Of a stretch of 64,000 bases of DNA, positions 40,186 to 49,432 are shown piece by piece (position 1 is the stretch's first letter; each line of letters begins with the position of its first letter). This stretch comes from Pseudomonadota bacterium (GTDB lineage: Bacteria > Pseudomonadota > Gammaproteobacteria > Burkholderiales > Burkholderiaceae_F): contig JAKAFN010000001.1 of NCBI GenBank assembly GCA_021825945.1, positions 1 to 64,000 of the forward strand, given 5' to 3'. The notes beneath the pieces were generated by a model. The model saw only the letters and a program-made list of their open reading frames with translations, searched no databases and was not told the origin of the DNA. The position numbers were made by a program, and so were the translations under genes.

Positions 40186-41702
40186 CGCTTTCCCAGTTCC
40201 AGGCGATCCCACAACGCATCGATGCGCCGCCGAACGTCTTCCCGCATTTCGATCTTGCGGCCCCAGGGTCGGGCGGTCTCTCCAGCCATTTTGTTGGTGG
40301 CATCGATGCCCATCTTGCCGCCGAGCCCCGAAACCGGGCTGGCGAAGTCGAGGTAGTCGATCGGCGTGTTGTCGATCAGCAGCGTGTCGCGGACCGGATC
40401 GGCTCGCGTCGTGATCGCCCAGATGACATCCGTCCAGTTGCGCGCGTCGATGTCGTCGTCGACGACGATGACGAACTTGGTGTACATGAACTGGCGCAGG
40501 AAACCCCACACGCCGAACATCACGCGGCGCGCGTGGCCGGGGTATTGTTTTCGGATCGATACGATGGCCATGCGGTAGCTGCAGCCTTCCGGTGGCAGGT
40601 AGAAGTCGACGATCTCCGGGTAGCTGCGCTGCAGGATCGGGACGAACACCTCGTTGAATGCCGCCCCCAGGATCGCCGGTTCGTCGGGCGGGCGTCCGGT
40701 GTGGGTCGAGAGGTACAGCGGGTTGCGCCGCATGGTCATGCGTTGCACGGTAAACACCGGGAATCGCTCGGTTTCGTTGTAATACCCGGTATGGTCGCCG
40801 AACGGCCCCTCCACCGCGGTTTCGAACCCGCGGTTATCGGCGCTGATTCCGCCGTCGGCGTTGGCGGGGTCGGGCAGGATGTGGCCTTCGAGGACGATCT
40901 CCGCGCGCGCCGGGACGTCCAGGGGCACGCCCAGGGCGGGCGCGATGTCCGTGCGCGCGCCGCGCAGCAGGCCGGCAAACTGATATTCGGAAAGCGTGTC
41001 GGGAACCGGGGTGACGGCGCCGAGGATGGTGGCAGGGTCCGCGCCCAGGGCGACGGCGATCGGAAACGGCTCGGTGCCGTGCGCGAGCCGGTGGTCGCGG
41101 AAATCCAGCGCCCCGCCTCGGTGCGAGAGCCAGCGCATGATGAGCTTGTTGCGACCGATGCGTTGCTGGCGATAGATGCCGAGGTTCTGCCGCTTCTTGT
41201 GCGGGCCTCGGGTGATCGTCATGCCCCAGGTGATGAGCGGGCCGGCGTCATCGGGCCAGCAGGTCTGGATCGGGAGTCGGTCGAGGTCGACGTCGGCGCC
41301 CTCCCAAACGATCTCCTGACAGACCGGGCTGCGCACGCGGTGCGGCGCCATGTCCCAGAGGGCGGATTTGAGCATCGCGACCTTGGAGATGGCGTCGCGC
41401 AAGCCTTGCGGCGCCTCGGGCTCCTTGAGCGTCGCCAGCAGTTCGCCGATGTGGCGCAGTTCGCCGATGCCGTCGACGCCCATGGCTCGGGCGACTCGCG
41501 CAGTGGTGCCGAAGAGGTTGGCGACGATGGGCATGGCGGCGCCGGCCGGACGTTCGAAAATCACGGCCGGCCCCTGCGATTCGAGGAGGCGCTGGCAGAT
41601 TTCGGTGACTTCGAGAGCCGGCGATATCTCTTCTTTAATTCTGGCAAGATCGCCGATCTTCTCTAAATTTGCAAGAAAATCTCGAAGGTCGGAGTATTGC
41701 AT
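40182..41702 (-). CDS. ubiD: UbiD-family decarboxylase (3-octaprenyl-4-hydroxybenzoate carboxy-lyase)
   Basis: Prenylated-FMN-dependent decarboxylase of ubiquinone synthesis. The 506-residue product aligns end to end with UbiD, with M-Q-Y-S-D-L-R-D-F at the N-terminus, the N-L-G-I-Y-R block near 181 and the G-P-F-G-D-H-T-G segment near 292. The ATG at 41702 fits the family; a longer frame upstream is not conserved. ispB at 9 kb supplies the prenyl chain. It needs a UbiX flavin prenyltransferase, which is not in this window. Confidence 0.94.
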   Translation of the reverse strand: MQYSDLRDFLANLEKIGDLARIKEEISPALEVTEICQRLLESQGPAVIFERPAGAAMPIVANLFGTTARVARAMGVDGIGELRHIGELLATLKEPEAPQGLRDAISKVAMLKSALWDMAPHRVRSPVCQEIVWEGADVDLDRLPIQTCWPDDAGPLITWGMTITRGPHKKRQNLGIYRQQRIGRNKLIMRWLSHRGGALDFRDHRLAHGTEPFPIAVALGADPATILGAVTPVPDTLSEYQFAGLLRGARTDIAPALGVPLDVPARAEIVLEGHILPDPANADGGISADNRGFETAVEGPFGDHTGYYNETERFPVFTVQRMTMRRNPLYLSTHTGRPPDEPAILGAAFNEVFVPILQRSYPEIVDFYLPPEGCSYRMAIVSIRKQYPGHARRVMFGVWGFLRQFMYTKFVIVVDDDIDARNWTDVIWAITTRADPVRDTLLIDNTPIDYLDFASPVSGLGGKMGIDATNKMAGETARPWGRKIEMREDVRRRIDALWDRLELGKR

Positions 41703-41805
41703 CGCGTTCTGGCCCTTGAAAAATCGCCATGGCACTGCGCAGAGCGGAGGTCCAATCCTAACGGCTCGGCGGGATTCCGGGCGCCCCGGACATCCATCTT
41801 CGGTA

Positions 41806-41833
41806 TTGACGCAAAGACGTTATGTCATACAAT
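41806..41833 (+). promoter_or_regulatory. Sigma70-type promoter upstream of the second lytic transglycosylase
   Basis: TTGACG (41806-41811) and TACAAT (41828-41833) are separated by 16 bp. Transcription would begin near 41840 and run into the transglycosylase gene with a ~276-nt leader. Confidence 0.65.
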
Positions 41834-41839
41834 CTCCCC

Positions 41840-42115
41840 ATTCTCGTTTTTTTCGTTGGGTGGCGGACGGCAGATCCGCCCTCGGGGCGTTGAGGGGCGC
41901 GTCTCGGCAGCGAAGAAACAAGGCACCCGACGTCGTTGTCGGGGTTCCGCCTGAGTTTTGTTACCGGACGTGGCGCAGGAAGCGCGGTCCGGTTCCGCGG
42001 TCGGCCCGCGATCTTTTGTGGCGGGCTGCGATGGGTATCGAATGAAGCGTTGCTTCAGCCTGTGTCGACCGGCGGTCGGAGGCGAATGGGCGCGCATTTT
42101 CGAGAGAGGGTGATC
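41840..42115 (+). other. ~276-nt untranslated leader of the lytic transglycosylase gene
   Basis: No credible reading frame fills this region. It contains several GC-rich inverted segments and ends with GAGAGAGGG, the ribosome site of the next gene. I cannot match it to a known riboswitch class by eye. Confidence 0.45.
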
Positions 42116-42937
42116 ATGCTGGAAACCAGCTTTGCCGAGGACGTGGCATTCCCCGAGGCGCGTCTGCGCCCACAGGAGAGCGTCGAGATCTCGGCGGCCA
42201 AGTCGGCGTTGGTGCGCAAGGCGTTTGCGATGGTGCTGCAGGGGGCGGGGTTGCTGTCCGTTGTCGCGATGGCGATCCTGTTCGCCCTGTTTGCCGTGCC
42301 GGCGCTGCGCAATGCCGTCGGGCCGGTGGTCGCGCAAGTCGCGGCGCCCGTGGTAGCGGAACTCGAGGGCGAGGCGCGTGCCGCGGAACCGGTTGCGCTG
42401 CCGGTGGCATCGACGACCCTGAAAATCGGTGAGCCGGTTTCGCTGGCGGCGGCCGATGAACGCGTCGCGCAATACCTCGCGCGCCGCTACCACATTGCCG
42501 ACGGAGCGGTGCGAGTCTTGGTCGCGGCGGCGCGGTCTGCCGGGCTGCGGTACCAGGTGGATCCGTTGCTGATCCTGTCGGTGATGGCCGTGGAGTCGAG
42601 CCTGAACCCGTACGCGCAGAGCGCGGTCGGTGCCACCGGGCTCATGCAGGTCATGCCGAGCGCGCACATGGCCGACTTCCCGTCGCAGAACCCCCGCCGC
42701 GCCGCGCTCGACCCGATCCAGAACGTGCAGGCGGGAACGGCGATCCTCGCCGATTACATCCGCCGCGGCGGATCGGTGCAGCGTGGATTGCAACTATACG
42801 TCGGGGCAGGCAACCTGCCCGACGATGGCGGGTATGCGAGCCATGTGCTGGGCGAGATGGCGCGACTGAAACTCGCCGCGCAAGGGCGGATCAGCGCGGC
42901 CTTGATCGACGCGCAGCGCACCGATCGCGGCGTTTGA
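42116..42937 (+). CDS. Membrane-anchored lytic transglycosylase, SLT domain
   Basis: Peptidoglycan lytic transglycosylase with an N-terminal cytoplasmic segment of about 40 residues, a single membrane helix (about 43-65) and a periplasmic SLT domain whose catalytic Glu is in A-V-E-S-S-L-N-P near residue 162, followed by G-A-T-G-L-M-Q-V-M-P. The C-terminal Y-V-G-A-G-N-L motif is the usual G-x-Y-N-x-G variant. Length 273. Unlike the secreted enzyme at 15.7 kb it stays anchored. It has its own promoter and a long leader. Confidence 0.9.
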   Translation: MLETSFAEDVAFPEARLRPQESVEISAAKSALVRKAFAMVLQGAGLLSVVAMAILFALFAVPALRNAVGPVVAQVAAPVVAELEGEARAAEPVALPVASTTLKIGEPVSLAAADERVAQYLARRYHIADGAVRVLVAAARSAGLRYQVDPLLILSVMAVESSLNPYAQSAVGATGLMQVMPSAHMADFPSQNPRRAALDPIQNVQAGTAILADYIRRGGSVQRGLQLYVGAGNLPDDGGYASHVLGEMARLKLAAQGRISAALIDAQRTDRGV

Positions 42938-43303
42938 TGGCGCGGCGGGGGCGCACCGGAGGCCATGCCTGGAGATACTCCGCCCCTTCCGTCGTTCGAT
43001 TGCGCACTGCGCGCAGGGGCGAGCCATAGTGCCGAGACGATGCCGCACGCATGCACCGCCCGACGGTCGATCTGAGCGAAGAGATGCCGGCACCGGATCC
43101 GGTACGGCGTGATCCCGTCGACGAACCGGATGCCTGCATCGAGCGCAATCTCCCGGCGCCGGGCGAATCGGATCGGCACATCCGGCAAGCCAGCGATCTC
43201 GATGGTCAGACGGCACGCGCGTGTGCCGACGCCGAGCCGGTGTTTGGCACCCTGATGGACGGCAAGAAATGAGCATCCTCATTTCGTCGGAGGGAATGGA
43301 ATC
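42938..43303. other. 366-bp region without a convincing gene
   Basis: Open frames occur on both strands. The best on plus is 73 codons (43051-43272), Asp/Pro-rich, ending just before the ribosome site of the following pseudogene. It has no recognisable domain and no ribosome site. This may be decayed sequence linked to the pseudogene next to it. Confidence 0.4.
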
Positions 43304-43532
43304 ATGACCGACGGCAAAATCCTCGGGGCCGGCGGCGCCAATTGCCATGCCACGCAAAAATTGATCGAAGAGGTGCTTGCCGCCGACGGGGTGCAAGCGC
43401 GGGTGGGCAAGATCATGGACTTCCCTCGATCTCGCGCTACGGCGTGATGAGCACTCCGGGGTGGTCATCGATGGTAAGGTGGTGCATTCCGGCGCCGTAG
43501 GCGCGGCGATTCCCGATTGCGGGCGGGACGGG
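43304..43532 (+). pseudogene. Decayed small thioredoxin-like (redox disulfide protein 2 type) gene
   Basis: The first frame starts at an ATG with a good ribosome site (CGGAGGGA) and gives a product like small thioredoxin-fold redox proteins up to I-M-D-F (43424). Similarity then continues one frame over as S-I-S-R-Y-G-V-M-S-T-P-G, and again in another frame as V-V-I-D-G-K-V-V-H-S-G. Two single-base deletions, one in a run of Gs, explain this. The expected C-x-x-C is also broken: the N-terminal segment reads G-A-G-G-A-N-C, with only the second cysteine left. In relatives such genes sit beside permeases; none is visible here. Confidence 0.72.
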
Positions 43533-43592
43533 TCGGCGCGCACAACGCGGGGTTTCGTGCGCAGGTGTGGGGTTCCGCATCTCGACCGGGGC

Positions 43593-43624
43593 AAAAAAAA
43601 GAGCCCGTCCATCGAGCCGGGCCC
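43593..43624 (-). terminator. Intrinsic terminator of the candidate small RNA
   Basis: On the minus strand GGGCCCG pairs with CGGGCUC (7 bp, one G-U) around a 10-nt loop and is followed directly by eight T residues. No protein gene on the minus strand lies upstream that would need it. Confidence 0.8.
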
Positions 43625-43701
43625 TGATTCGGTTGAGGAGGGAGGAGAGGTACCGAGACGGGGGCCGCGAGCTCGTGCTGCAGGACAGGCTCACACGAAA
43701 C
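43593..43701 (-). ncRNA. Candidate small RNA with anti-Shine-Dalgarno hairpin loop
   Basis: A complete transcription unit of about 110 nt with no reading frame: promoter at 43708-43737, predicted 5-prime end near 43701, and an intrinsic terminator ending at 43593. Its centre folds as a 5-bp stem UCGGU/ACCGA (43652-43656 with 43629-43633) exposing an 18-nt loop that contains CCUCUCCUCCCUCCUC, complementary to consensus ribosome-binding sites. Looped C/U-rich anti-SD tracts of this sort are known in small RNAs of alphaproteobacteria and Burkholderia. I cannot assign it to a named family. It is divergent from maeB. Confidence 0.7.
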
Positions 43702-43707
43702 GCGTTT

Positions 43708-43737
43708 ACTATATCGTCCAGGGTTCGTCCAAGTCAA
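43708..43737 (-). promoter_or_regulatory. Sigma70 promoter of the candidate small RNA
   Basis: On the minus strand TTGACT (43737-43732) and TATAGT (43713-43708) are separated by 18 bp. This is among the best consensus matches in the window and points away from maeB. Confidence 0.72.
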
Positions 43738-43753
43738 CTTTTTGTCCTGGACG
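43715..43753. promoter_or_regulatory. Inverted repeat CGTCCAGG/CCTGGACG, possible operator
   Basis: A perfect 8-bp inverted repeat has arms at 43715-43722 and 43746-43753 with a 23-bp centre. One arm lies between the -10 and -35 of the small-RNA promoter, the other just upstream of the -35, 40 bp before the maeB start. It could bind a dimeric regulator serving both directions. Confidence 0.4.
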
Positions 43754-43792
43754 GAAGTGCCTCAAATTACATCCGGTTTGCGCACCATTTTC

Positions 43793-46129
43793 ATGTCGAC
43801 CACTCCGAATCCAGACATCCGCCGCGCGGCGCTCGAATATCACGAATTTCCCCAGCCGGGGAAAATCGCCATCACCCCGACCAAGCAGTTGACCACGCAG
43901 CGCGATCTCGCGCTGGCCTATTCGCCCGGCGTCGCGGCGGCCTGCGACGCCATCGTCGCGGATCCCGGCGCTGCCGCGCGCTACACCGCCCGGGCCAACC
44001 TGGTCGGTGTGATCACCAATGGCACCGCCGTCCTGGGGCTCGGTCCGATCGGCCCCTTGGCTGCCAAGCCGGTGATGGAGGGCAAGGCGGTGCTGTTCAA
44101 GAAGTTCGCCGGCATCGACGTGTTCGACGTCGAGATCGACGAGCGCGATCCGGATCGGCTGGTCGATATCATCGCCGCGCTCGAACCGACGTTCGGCGCG
44201 CTCAACCTCGAGGACATCAAGGCGCCCGAGTGCTTCCGCATCGAGCGGAAATTGCGCGAACGCCTGCATATTCCCGTGTTTCACGACGACCAGCACGGCA
44301 CGGCGATCATCGTCGGCGCGGCGGTGCTCAACGGCTTGAAACTGGTGGGGAAGTCGCTGGCGCAGGTGAAGCTGGTCTGCAGCGGTGCGGGCGCGGCGGC
44401 GCTGGCCTGCCTCGACCTGTTGGTGGAACTCGGCCTGCCCCGCGAAAACATCTGGGTGGCGGACATCGAAGGCGTGGTGTACGCGGGTCGGACCGTACTG
44501 ATGGACGAAGAGAAGCTGCGATTCGCCCGGGAGACGGATGCCCGCCGCCTGGCGGACTGCATGCCGGACGCCGACGTATTCCTCGGCTTGTCGGCCGGCG
44601 GGGTGTGCACGGGAGAGATGGTCGCTACCATGGCGCCGGACCCCCTCATCCTGGCGCTGGCCAACCCGGTGCCGGAGATCCTGCCGGATCAGGTGCGCGC
44701 CGTACGCAGCGACGCGATCATTGCGACGGGTCGCTCCGACTATCCGAACCAGGTCAACAATGTCCTGTGCTTTCCGTTCATGTTCCGCGGGGCGCTCGAC
44801 GTCGGGGCGACGGCGATCACGCGGGAGATGGAAATCGCCGCCGTGCATGCCATCGCCGGCCTTGCGCAGGAAGAGCCGAGTGACGAAGTGGTCACGGCCT
44901 ATGGTGATGCCGATCTGCGGTTCGGCCGCGAGTGCATCATTCCCAAGCCGTTCGACCCGCGCCTGATGTTGCGGGTCGCCCCGGCGGTCGCGCTGGCGGC
45001 GATGCGCGGCGGCGTGGCGACGCGGCCGCTGGCCGACCTCGATGCATACCGCGCGCGGCTCCAGCAGTTCGTCTATCACTCCGGCACGTTCATGAAACCC
45101 ATCTTCGCGATCGCGAAGCAGGCGCATGCCGGCGGGGTCGCGAATCGGGTGGTGTTCGCCGAGGGGGAGGACGAACGCGTCTTGCGGGCGGTGCAGGTCG
45201 TCGTGGACGAGGGCATCGCGCAGCCCGTGCTGATCGGTCGGCCGGCGGTCGTGGCCCAGCGCCTGGAGCGGTACGGTCTGCGGATGCGCGCGGGGCTCGA
45301 CTTCGAACTCGTCAATCCGGAGTCGGACCCACGGTATCGGCAGTACAGTGAGGAATACCACCGCATCGCGGGGCGTCGCGGGGTGACGCTGCAGACCGCC
45401 CGAATCGAGATGCGGCGTGCGCAGACCTTGATCGGCACGATGTTGATCCATCAAGGGGCGGCCGATGCGATGCTCTGCGGTACCGCCGGAACATACGGCC
45501 AGCACTTGCGATACATCGATCAGGTGCTCGGCCTGCGACCCGGGGCGCGGGTCTACGGCGCCATGAATATCCTGGTACTGCCCGGGCGACAGCTCGCGCT
45601 GGTGGACACGCACGTCAACGTCGACCCGAGCGCGGACGAACTCGCGGAGCTCGCCGTCGCCGCGGCCGCGTCCTTGCGGCGCCTCGGCATCATCCCGCGT
45701 GTCGCGCTGTTGTCGCACTCGAACTTCGGCAGCAGCGATGCGCCCACGGCGCTCAAGATGCGCGAGGCGCTGGCCCGGATCCGGGAGCGTGCGCCCGACC
45801 TCGAGGTCGACGGCGAGATGCATGCGGACTGCGCGGTCGACGGCGTGATGCGCCGGAGCATTCTCGCGACGTCGACGTTGAAGGGGGACGCAAACCTGCT
45901 CGTGTGCCCGGAGATCGACGCGGCGAACATCGGCTACAACTTGCTCAAGACGATTTCGGGCAATAATGTTGCCATTGGTCCGATCCTGCTGGGCGCGGCG
46001 CGCCCGGTCCACATTCTGACGCCGTCGGCGACGGTGCGTCGCATCGTCAACATGACGGCGCTGGCCGTGGTGGACGCGAAGGCGCCATGCGAAGCGGGTT
46101 CGGGTTCGCCACCGCCCGGGGAAGCCTGA
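43793..46129 (+). CDS. maeB: NADP-dependent malic enzyme with phosphotransacetylase-like domain
   Basis: Oxidative decarboxylation of malate to pyruvate. The N-terminal malic domain (about 1-160) has S-P-G-V-A-A-A-C near residue 46 and F-H-D-D-Q-H-G-T near 164. The NAD(P)-binding domain follows to ~430. The C-terminal ~330 residues resemble phosphate acetyltransferase (L-S-H-S-N-F-G-S), which in MaeB is regulatory rather than catalytic. Length 778. The ATG at 43793 begins the family similarity; a TTG at 43742 is in frame but lies in the inverted repeat. Confidence 0.94.
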   Translation: MSTTPNPDIRRAALEYHEFPQPGKIAITPTKQLTTQRDLALAYSPGVAAACDAIVADPGAAARYTARANLVGVITNGTAVLGLGPIGPLAAKPVMEGKAVLFKKFAGIDVFDVEIDERDPDRLVDIIAALEPTFGALNLEDIKAPECFRIERKLRERLHIPVFHDDQHGTAIIVGAAVLNGLKLVGKSLAQVKLVCSGAGAAALACLDLLVELGLPRENIWVADIEGVVYAGRTVLMDEEKLRFARETDARRLADCMPDADVFLGLSAGGVCTGEMVATMAPDPLILALANPVPEILPDQVRAVRSDAIIATGRSDYPNQVNNVLCFPFMFRGALDVGATAITREMEIAAVHAIAGLAQEEPSDEVVTAYGDADLRFGRECIIPKPFDPRLMLRVAPAVALAAMRGGVATRPLADLDAYRARLQQFVYHSGTFMKPIFAIAKQAHAGGVANRVVFAEGEDERVLRAVQVVVDEGIAQPVLIGRPAVVAQRLERYGLRMRAGLDFELVNPESDPRYRQYSEEYHRIAGRRGVTLQTARIEMRRAQTLIGTMLIHQGAADAMLCGTAGTYGQHLRYIDQVLGLRPGARVYGAMNILVLPGRQLALVDTHVNVDPSADELAELAVAAAASLRRLGIIPRVALLSHSNFGSSDAPTALKMREALARIRERAPDLEVDGEMHADCAVDGVMRRSILATSTLKGDANLLVCPEIDAANIGYNLLKTISGNNVAIGPILLGAARPVHILTPSATVRRIVNMTALAVVDAKAPCEAGSGSPPPGEA

Positions 46130-46138
46130 ACCCGCGTT

Positions 46139-47353
46139 TTGAACGCCACTTCCGCCCGTCTTCGGCAACGTACCTCGCCCGCTGCGCTCGTCCTGATGGG
46201 CGGCGGCGCGCGCGCCGCCTATCAGGTCGGCGTGTTGCGGGGCGTTGCCGCACTCCTGCGCGGGGTCCGGAACGGCAATCCGTTCCCGATCCTGTGCGGT
46301 GCATCGGCCGGCGCGATCAACGCCGCGGCGTTGGCCGCCGGCGCGCACGATTTCCACGACTCCGTCGCGCGACTCGCACGCGTCTGGGAAAATTTCCATG
46401 CCGGCCAGGTATATCGCTCCGATCTCGTCGGCGTCGTGCGCACCGGTGCGTCGTGGATGTCTCTGCTCTCGGTAGGGTGGCTCGTCGGGAAATACTGGCG
46501 TGCTCGTCCGCGCTCGCTCCTCGACAACGAGCCCTTGCGCAAGCTGCTGCGGGAGATGCTCGACATCGGTGGCATCGAACGGGCCCTGCAGAGCGGGCAT
46601 CTGCGCGCGCTCGCAATCGGCGCGTCGAGCTACAGCTCGGGGCGTCATGTGACCTTCTACCAGGCGTTGGCCGAGCAGGAACTGCCGCGGAGCCTGCATC
46701 GGATTTCCGTCCGTACACGGATCGGTATCTCGCATCTCCTGGCGTCGGCGGCGATTCCCATCGTGTTTCCCGCAGTGCCCCTGGATATCGATGGCGCGCT
46801 GGGGGGCGGCGTCGAATATTTCGGCGACGGCTCGATGCAGCAGATTTCGCCGACCAGCCCGGCGATCCATTTCGGTGCCGAGCGGCTACTCGTGGTCGGG
46901 GTCGGCCAAAACGGCTGGTCGGGCGGGGGCGCAGAGCTGGCGCCGTCCCGCTCCTATCCGTCGCTGGCGCAGGTCGCCGGACATGCCTTGTCGACGATCT
47001 TTTTCGATGCTCTTGCGTATGACGTCGAACAGCTCGATCGCATGAACGAACTGGTGGAAACGATGAGTCCGAACCAGCGGCGCGCAGCCGGACTTCGGCC
47101 GGTGGAGATGCTGATGATCTCGCCGAGCGTCCCGATCGACGAGATTGCGATCAATTCGATCCGCCACTTGCCGGGGCCGGTGCGGAGTCTGCTCGAGTCG
47201 ATCGGCGCACATCGCGCCGACGGTGCGGCGCTGGCGAGCTACCTGTTGTTCGAGGCGCCGTACACCCGGGCGCTGATCGACCTCGGGCTGCGCGACGCCA
47301 TGGCGAAGAAGGACGCGTTGATGGCGTTCTTCACCGAACGGATGCCAGACTGA
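46139..47353 (+). CDS. Patatin-like phospholipase (with DUF3734-like C-terminus)
   Basis: Serine acyl hydrolase of the patatin family. The oxyanion loop G-G-G-A-R-A-A-Y near residue 21, the nucleophile elbow G-A-S-A-G near 54 and the catalytic Asp in F-G-D-G-S near 227 form a complete Ser/Asp dyad. The C-terminal third resembles DUF3734. Length 404. No ATG precedes the oxyanion loop in a usable position, so a TTG at 46139 is taken as start. It begins nine bases after maeB. Substrate unknown. Confidence 0.87.
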   Translation: MNATSARLRQRTSPAALVLMGGGARAAYQVGVLRGVAALLRGVRNGNPFPILCGASAGAINAAALAAGAHDFHDSVARLARVWENFHAGQVYRSDLVGVVRTGASWMSLLSVGWLVGKYWRARPRSLLDNEPLRKLLREMLDIGGIERALQSGHLRALAIGASSYSSGRHVTFYQALAEQELPRSLHRISVRTRIGISHLLASAAIPIVFPAVPLDIDGALGGGVEYFGDGSMQQISPTSPAIHFGAERLLVVGVGQNGWSGGGAELAPSRSYPSLAQVAGHALSTIFFDALAYDVEQLDRMNELVETMSPNQRRAAGLRPVEMLMISPSVPIDEIAINSIRHLPGPVRSLLESIGAHRADGAALASYLLFEAPYTRALIDLGLRDAMAKKDALMAFFTERMPD

Positions 47354-47388
47354 CCGCCGCGGTTTTCCGCGATCGCGCGTGGGGAGGA

Positions 47389-48135
47389 TTACGAATATTC
47401 CCCTCCCAGCGCCAGTAGTGCCGACACGACCGCGATTCCCGCCGTCTCGGTACGCAGTACGCGCGGTCCGAGCCGCAGCCGCTGGTATCCGAGGCGTTCG
47501 GCAAGTGCGGTCTCCTCGTCTGTGAAACCGCCTTCGGGGCCGATCGCGCAGCTCACCGTCGTCCAGGACGCAGCTCCCATCCCTGTCGCGCCGTCGGGAT
47601 CCAGGATCCAGCGATATTGCGCGTCTGCCGCGATCCGCAGCGCGGCCTCCAGGCTGGCGGCCGGGGCGACTTCGGGAACGCGATTGCGGCCGCACTGTGC
47701 GCATGCCGCCCATGCGATTTCGCGCCACCGCGCGGTCCGCCGCTCCTGTCGCGTGCCCTCGAGTCGCACCACCGATCGCTGCGCGGGGACGAGCAGGACG
47801 CGTCGCACGCCCAGTTCCACCGCCTTTTCGATCATCCATTCGAGCCGTTCCTGCGCCGTGAGCGCCTGGATCAGCGTGATGTCGACGCGGGCTTCCCGAT
47901 CGATCGACGCGGCAGACAGGATGCGGGCGGCCAGCGGGCCGGACCGCCGCCCGCCCTCGGCCGCCGGTTCGAGGCGGGCGCCGTACTCGGTCCCCACCCC
48001 GTCGAATAGGACGAAAGGCTCGTCGGCGCCAAGGCGCAGGACCCGCGCATGACGGGATGCGCCGTCGGACAGCGTGACGACATCCCCCGGAACGTAGGTG
48101 CCGGGTGCGATCGGGAGTCGGTGGGGGCGGAGCAT
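47389..48135 (-). CDS. rsmE: 16S rRNA (uracil1498-N3)-methyltransferase
   Basis: SPOUT-class enzyme methylating U1498 of 16S rRNA. An N-terminal PUA-like domain (about 1-75) is followed by the knotted methyltransferase domain with E-K-A-V-E-L-G-V near 106, I-G-P-E-G-G-F near 196 and the C-terminal [11 protein letters not shown] knot near 220. Length 248. Convergent with the patatin gene. Confidence 0.94.
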   Translation of the reverse strand: MLRPHRLPIAPGTYVPGDVVTLSDGASRHARVLRLGADEPFVLFDGVGTEYGARLEPAAEGGRRSGPLAARILSAASIDREARVDITLIQALTAQERLEWMIEKAVELGVRRVLLVPAQRSVVRLEGTRQERRTARWREIAWAACAQCGRNRVPEVAPAASLEAALRIAADAQYRWILDPDGATGMGAASWTTVSCAIGPEGGFTDEETALAERLGYQRLRLGPRVLRTETAGIAVVSALLALGGEYS

Positions 48136-48313
48136 GGCGCATAGCCTACCCGCTCCGCGCCGCACTGTTGCGTGGACCGCAAAACCCGTCATGTCGCAAG
48201 GTTCCGGGCCGCATGCCGACCGGCAGTCGACGCTTCTGCTGGTAAACTCCCCGCCTTTCTTTTCAATTCCCAATCGCGGAAACCACGCGCAAGATATGGG
48301 GGGGACAGGAGCC

Positions 48314-49327
48314 ATGACCATCAATATCGCCATCAACGGATACGGCCGCATCGGGCGCAACGTTCTGCGCGCTTTCTACGAAAGCGGAAAGAAGCACGAC
48401 GTGCGCATCGTCGCGATCAACGATCTGGGCAACGCGAAGATCAACGCGCATCTGACCCGCCACGACACCGCGCACGGTGCGTTCCCGGGAACCGTGGCTG
48501 TCGATGGCGACGCGCTCGTCGTCAACGGCGATCGCATCAAGGTGCTCTCCAGTCGCGATCCGGCCCAACTGCCGTGGGGCGAACTGGGCGTCGATGTCGT
48601 GCTCGAGTGCACGGGCTTCTTCTGCACCAAGGAAAAGGCCTCCGCGCATCTGCGTGGCGGCGCAAAGAAGGTCGTCATCTCCGCGCCCGGCGGCAGCGAT
48701 GTCGATGCCACGATCGTTTATGGCGTCAACCATCAGACGCTCAAGGCGTCCGACACGGTGATCTCCAATGCCTCGTGCACCACCAACTGCCTGGCGCCGC
48801 TGGTCAAGCCGTTGCACGAGAAGATCGGCTTGGTCAACGGTCTGATGACGACCATCCACTCGTACACCAACGATCAGGTTCTCACCGATGTGTACCACGA
48901 GGATCTGCGCCGTGCCCGGTCCGCAACCCAGTCGATGATCCCGACCAAGACGGGCGCCGCCGCTGCGGTCGGGCTCGTGCTGCCGGAACTCAATGGCCGG
49001 CTCGACGGTTTCGCGATCCGCGTCCCGACCATCAACGTATCGATCGTCGATCTGTCGTTCATCGCGGCGCGGGACACCACGGTCGAGGAAGTCAATCGGA
49101 TCCTCAAAGACGCCTCGGAAGGCCCGCTGCGGGGCATCCTCGCATACAACGAGGAGCCGCTCGTGTCGGTCGACTTCAACCACAACGCGCACTCGTCGAT
49201 CTTCGACGCCACGCTCACCAAGGTTTCGGGACGCCTGGTCAAGGTGAGCAGCTGGTACGACAACGAGTGGGGCTTCAGCAATCGCATGCTCGACACCACC
49301 GTCGCGCTGATGAAGGCCTCGGCCTGA
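48314..49327 (+). CDS. gap: Glyceraldehyde-3-phosphate dehydrogenase
   Basis: Glycolytic/gluconeogenic enzyme. The NAD-binding N-terminus [10 protein letters not shown] is near residue 7, the catalytic Cys in S-N-A-S-C-T-T-N-C near 155, and the C-terminal W-Y-D-N-E-W-G-F-S near 314. Length 337. A purine-rich GGGGGACAGGAG precedes the ATG. It starts the gap-pgk-fba run. Confidence 0.97.
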   Translation: MTINIAINGYGRIGRNVLRAFYESGKKHDVRIVAINDLGNAKINAHLTRHDTAHGAFPGTVAVDGDALVVNGDRIKVLSSRDPAQLPWGELGVDVVLECTGFFCTKEKASAHLRGGAKKVVISAPGGSDVDATIVYGVNHQTLKASDTVISNASCTTNCLAPLVKPLHEKIGLVNGLMTTIHSYTNDQVLTDVYHEDLRRARSATQSMIPTKTGAAAAVGLVLPELNGRLDGFAIRVPTINVSIVDLSFIAARDTTVEEVNRILKDASEGPLRGILAYNEEPLVSVDFNHNAHSSIFDATLTKVSGRLVKVSSWYDNEWGFSNRMLDTTVALMKASA

Positions 49328-49432
49328 CGCTTGCGCTCCCCGTCCCGCATTCCCGCGCCCGACAGGGCGCAGGGCGTGTGGGGCGGCTGTTGTGCGTTCA
49401 CCGAAACGTCAAAAGGATCCTTCTTTTCCGCC

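Noticed and set aside
41840..42115. Known riboswitch (c-di-AMP ydaO or c-di-GMP GEMM class) in the transglycosylase leader
   Set aside because: The conserved core sequences of both classes could not be found by eye, so only an unassigned leader is reported.
43051..43272. 73-codon plus-strand frame before the thioredoxin-like pseudogene
   Set aside because: No ribosome site, no domain, and frames of equal quality exist on the other strand; mentioned only as part of a gap.
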